DNA of 64,000 bases, taken from positions 124,001 to 188,000 of the forward strand of contig NZ_PIPW01000001.1 of the NCBI RefSeq assembly GCF_003987215.1, in the 5' to 3' direction. Under the pieces are notes generated by a model. That model was not told where the DNA came from, made no database searches, and saw only the letters and a list, made by a program, of their open reading frames with translations. The translations under genes were made by a program, and so were the position numbers. Source of the DNA: Pseudidiomarina halophila. GTDB taxonomy: Bacteria; Pseudomonadota; Gammaproteobacteria; Enterobacterales; Alteromonadaceae. Numbering within the stretch: the first letter of the stretch is position 1; every line of letters begins with the position of its first letter. Below are positions 63,265-64,000 of this stretch, one piece after another.

Positions 63265-64000
63265 ATGAACACATCTATTATTAACCGATCCGAGATTAAC
63301 TACGAGTGGAGCCAGACGTTAACCAAACGCTCAGGCCAAGAGACCAAAGTGCGTACTGCTCCGCTCATCAGCAACTGTGGATTAACCGCTGATTGGGTCA
63401 CGGATATGACTGATGATTTATTTCCTTCACTGAGTAATAGGGCAAGTAAGCCAACAAGACAGGCTATGCAAGCGGCATTACTCAATATCGCCAATGGGGT
63501 CAGTGAGAGGGCAGTGCACGGACAGCCTTCAGGGTTCCTATGTGAACTATCCAATACCTCCAAGAAGGTTCCCAAGCGTTACCGTGACCATGACTACTCA
63601 TCCAATACCATGGGTGCAGTGCTTAGCGCGCTTGAGGCTGAAGGCTTCCTAGAGTGCCACAAGGGGTATCGGACAAAAGGTTACAGCAGCGGCTTATCGA
63701 CTCTGTGGCTTCCTACTCACAGCGCAAAGCAGTTCTTGTCAGCGCTGAACGAGATGCTCGTCATCGAGTTCTTTCGTCAAGACACTGAGACGCTCTGGCT
63801 TAAGTCTCGTAACGGCGGTTTGCTTGATTATAAGGACGACATGCTGACCAATGACATGAGGCTTCTGCTACGTAACACGAATGACTTACGTGCCTGTGTG
63901 AACTGGTATTATCGGCCACAGGGAGCAGCTTCTGATGTTCCTGGCCTTCATATAGGCGAAGCGTTAATACCGATCGGAAAGCGTGACCTGACGTTTAAGC
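63265..64000 (+). CDS. Unknown ORF running off the right edge (at least 245 aa)
   Basis: Open from ATG at 63265 to the end of the window with no stop. AGGAG lies 4 nt upstream. The protein begins MNTSIINRSEINYEWSQTLT; a segment near residues 110-155 (GAVLSALEAEGFLECHKGYR, then KGYSSGLSTLWLPTHSAKQF) has a winged-helix flavour, as in replication or regulatory proteins of mobile elements. No family is recognised. Minus-strand frames here are shadows. The rest of the gene is needed to identify it. Confidence 0.7.
   Translation, partial: MNTSIINRSEINYEWSQTLTKRSGQETKVRTAPLISNCGLTADWVTDMTDDLFPSLSNRASKPTRQAMQAALLNIANGVSERAVHGQPSGFLCELSNTSKKVPKRYRDHDYSSNTMGAVLSALEAEGFLECHKGYRTKGYSSGLSTLWLPTHSAKQFLSALNEMLVIEFFRQDTETLWLKSRNGGLLDYKDDMLTNDMRLLLRNTNDLRACVNWYYRPQGAASDVPGLHIGEALIPIGKRDLTFK

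Overview
The window looks like a chromosomal segment of a marine-type gammaproteobacterium, most likely in Alteromonadales and close to Idiomarinaceae. This is inferred from gene content and order: rpsT-murJ-ribF-ileS-lspA-fkpB-ispH-minor pilins, ccmABCDEFGHI, aspS-yebC-ruvCAB, ybgC-tolQRAB-pal-cpoB, large TonB-dependent receptors, and cmoA/cmoB. No sequence search was run. About 55.7 kb is ordinary core genome and the last 8.3 kb is an accessory region.

Layout. 1-11.2 kb: the tail of an S9 peptidase, two divergent paralogous TonB-dependent receptors, two TPR-sulfotransferases and a convergent TPR/2-oxoglutarate-oxygenase-like protein. 11.2-19.7 kb: tRNA-Arg and rpsT on the minus strand, an S23-type four-helix-bundle gene between near-perfect inverted repeats, then murJ, ribF, ileS, lspA, fkpB and ispH. 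19.8-24.5 kb: type IV minor pilins (pilE-like, fimT, pilW with a G10 tract, pilX, a very long pilV). 24.5-33.3 kb: the complete cytochrome c maturation operon, mlaA and galU. 33.4-37.7 kb: a POT peptide transporter convergent with a LysR regulator, then cmoB and cmoA. 37.9-48.7 kb: aspS, yebC, ruvCAB, a candidate small RNA, the tol-pal operon and two tRNA-Lys genes. 48.8-55.7 kb: nadA, an epimerase-like protein, a ZIP transporter, an HTH/membrane pair, a metallo-hydrolase lipoprotein, gamma-glutamyltransferase, a small cytochrome c and tRNA-Ser.

From 55.7 kb on there are short genes of unknown function, several encoding membrane or coiled-coil proteins. They are followed by a Type II restriction-modification system: a controller (C) protein fused to a PD-(D/E)XK nuclease, behind a recognisable C-box, then a C5-cytosine methyltransferase. 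Next come a small serine recombinase with a large dyad just downstream, a membrane protein, and an unknown ORF that runs off the window.

Two families of intergenic repeats are scattered through the core. Family A has a 24-nt identical core and occurs once around an S23-type gene and once empty. Family B is a 75-95 bp imperfect dyad seen four times between co-directional genes. One end of family A and one end of a family B copy share a 16-nt terminal motif with a single mismatch. Several genes start with TTG, supported by Shine-Dalgarno placement (rpsT, lspA, mlaA, ruvA, the metallo-hydrolase) or by the family N-terminus (murJ).
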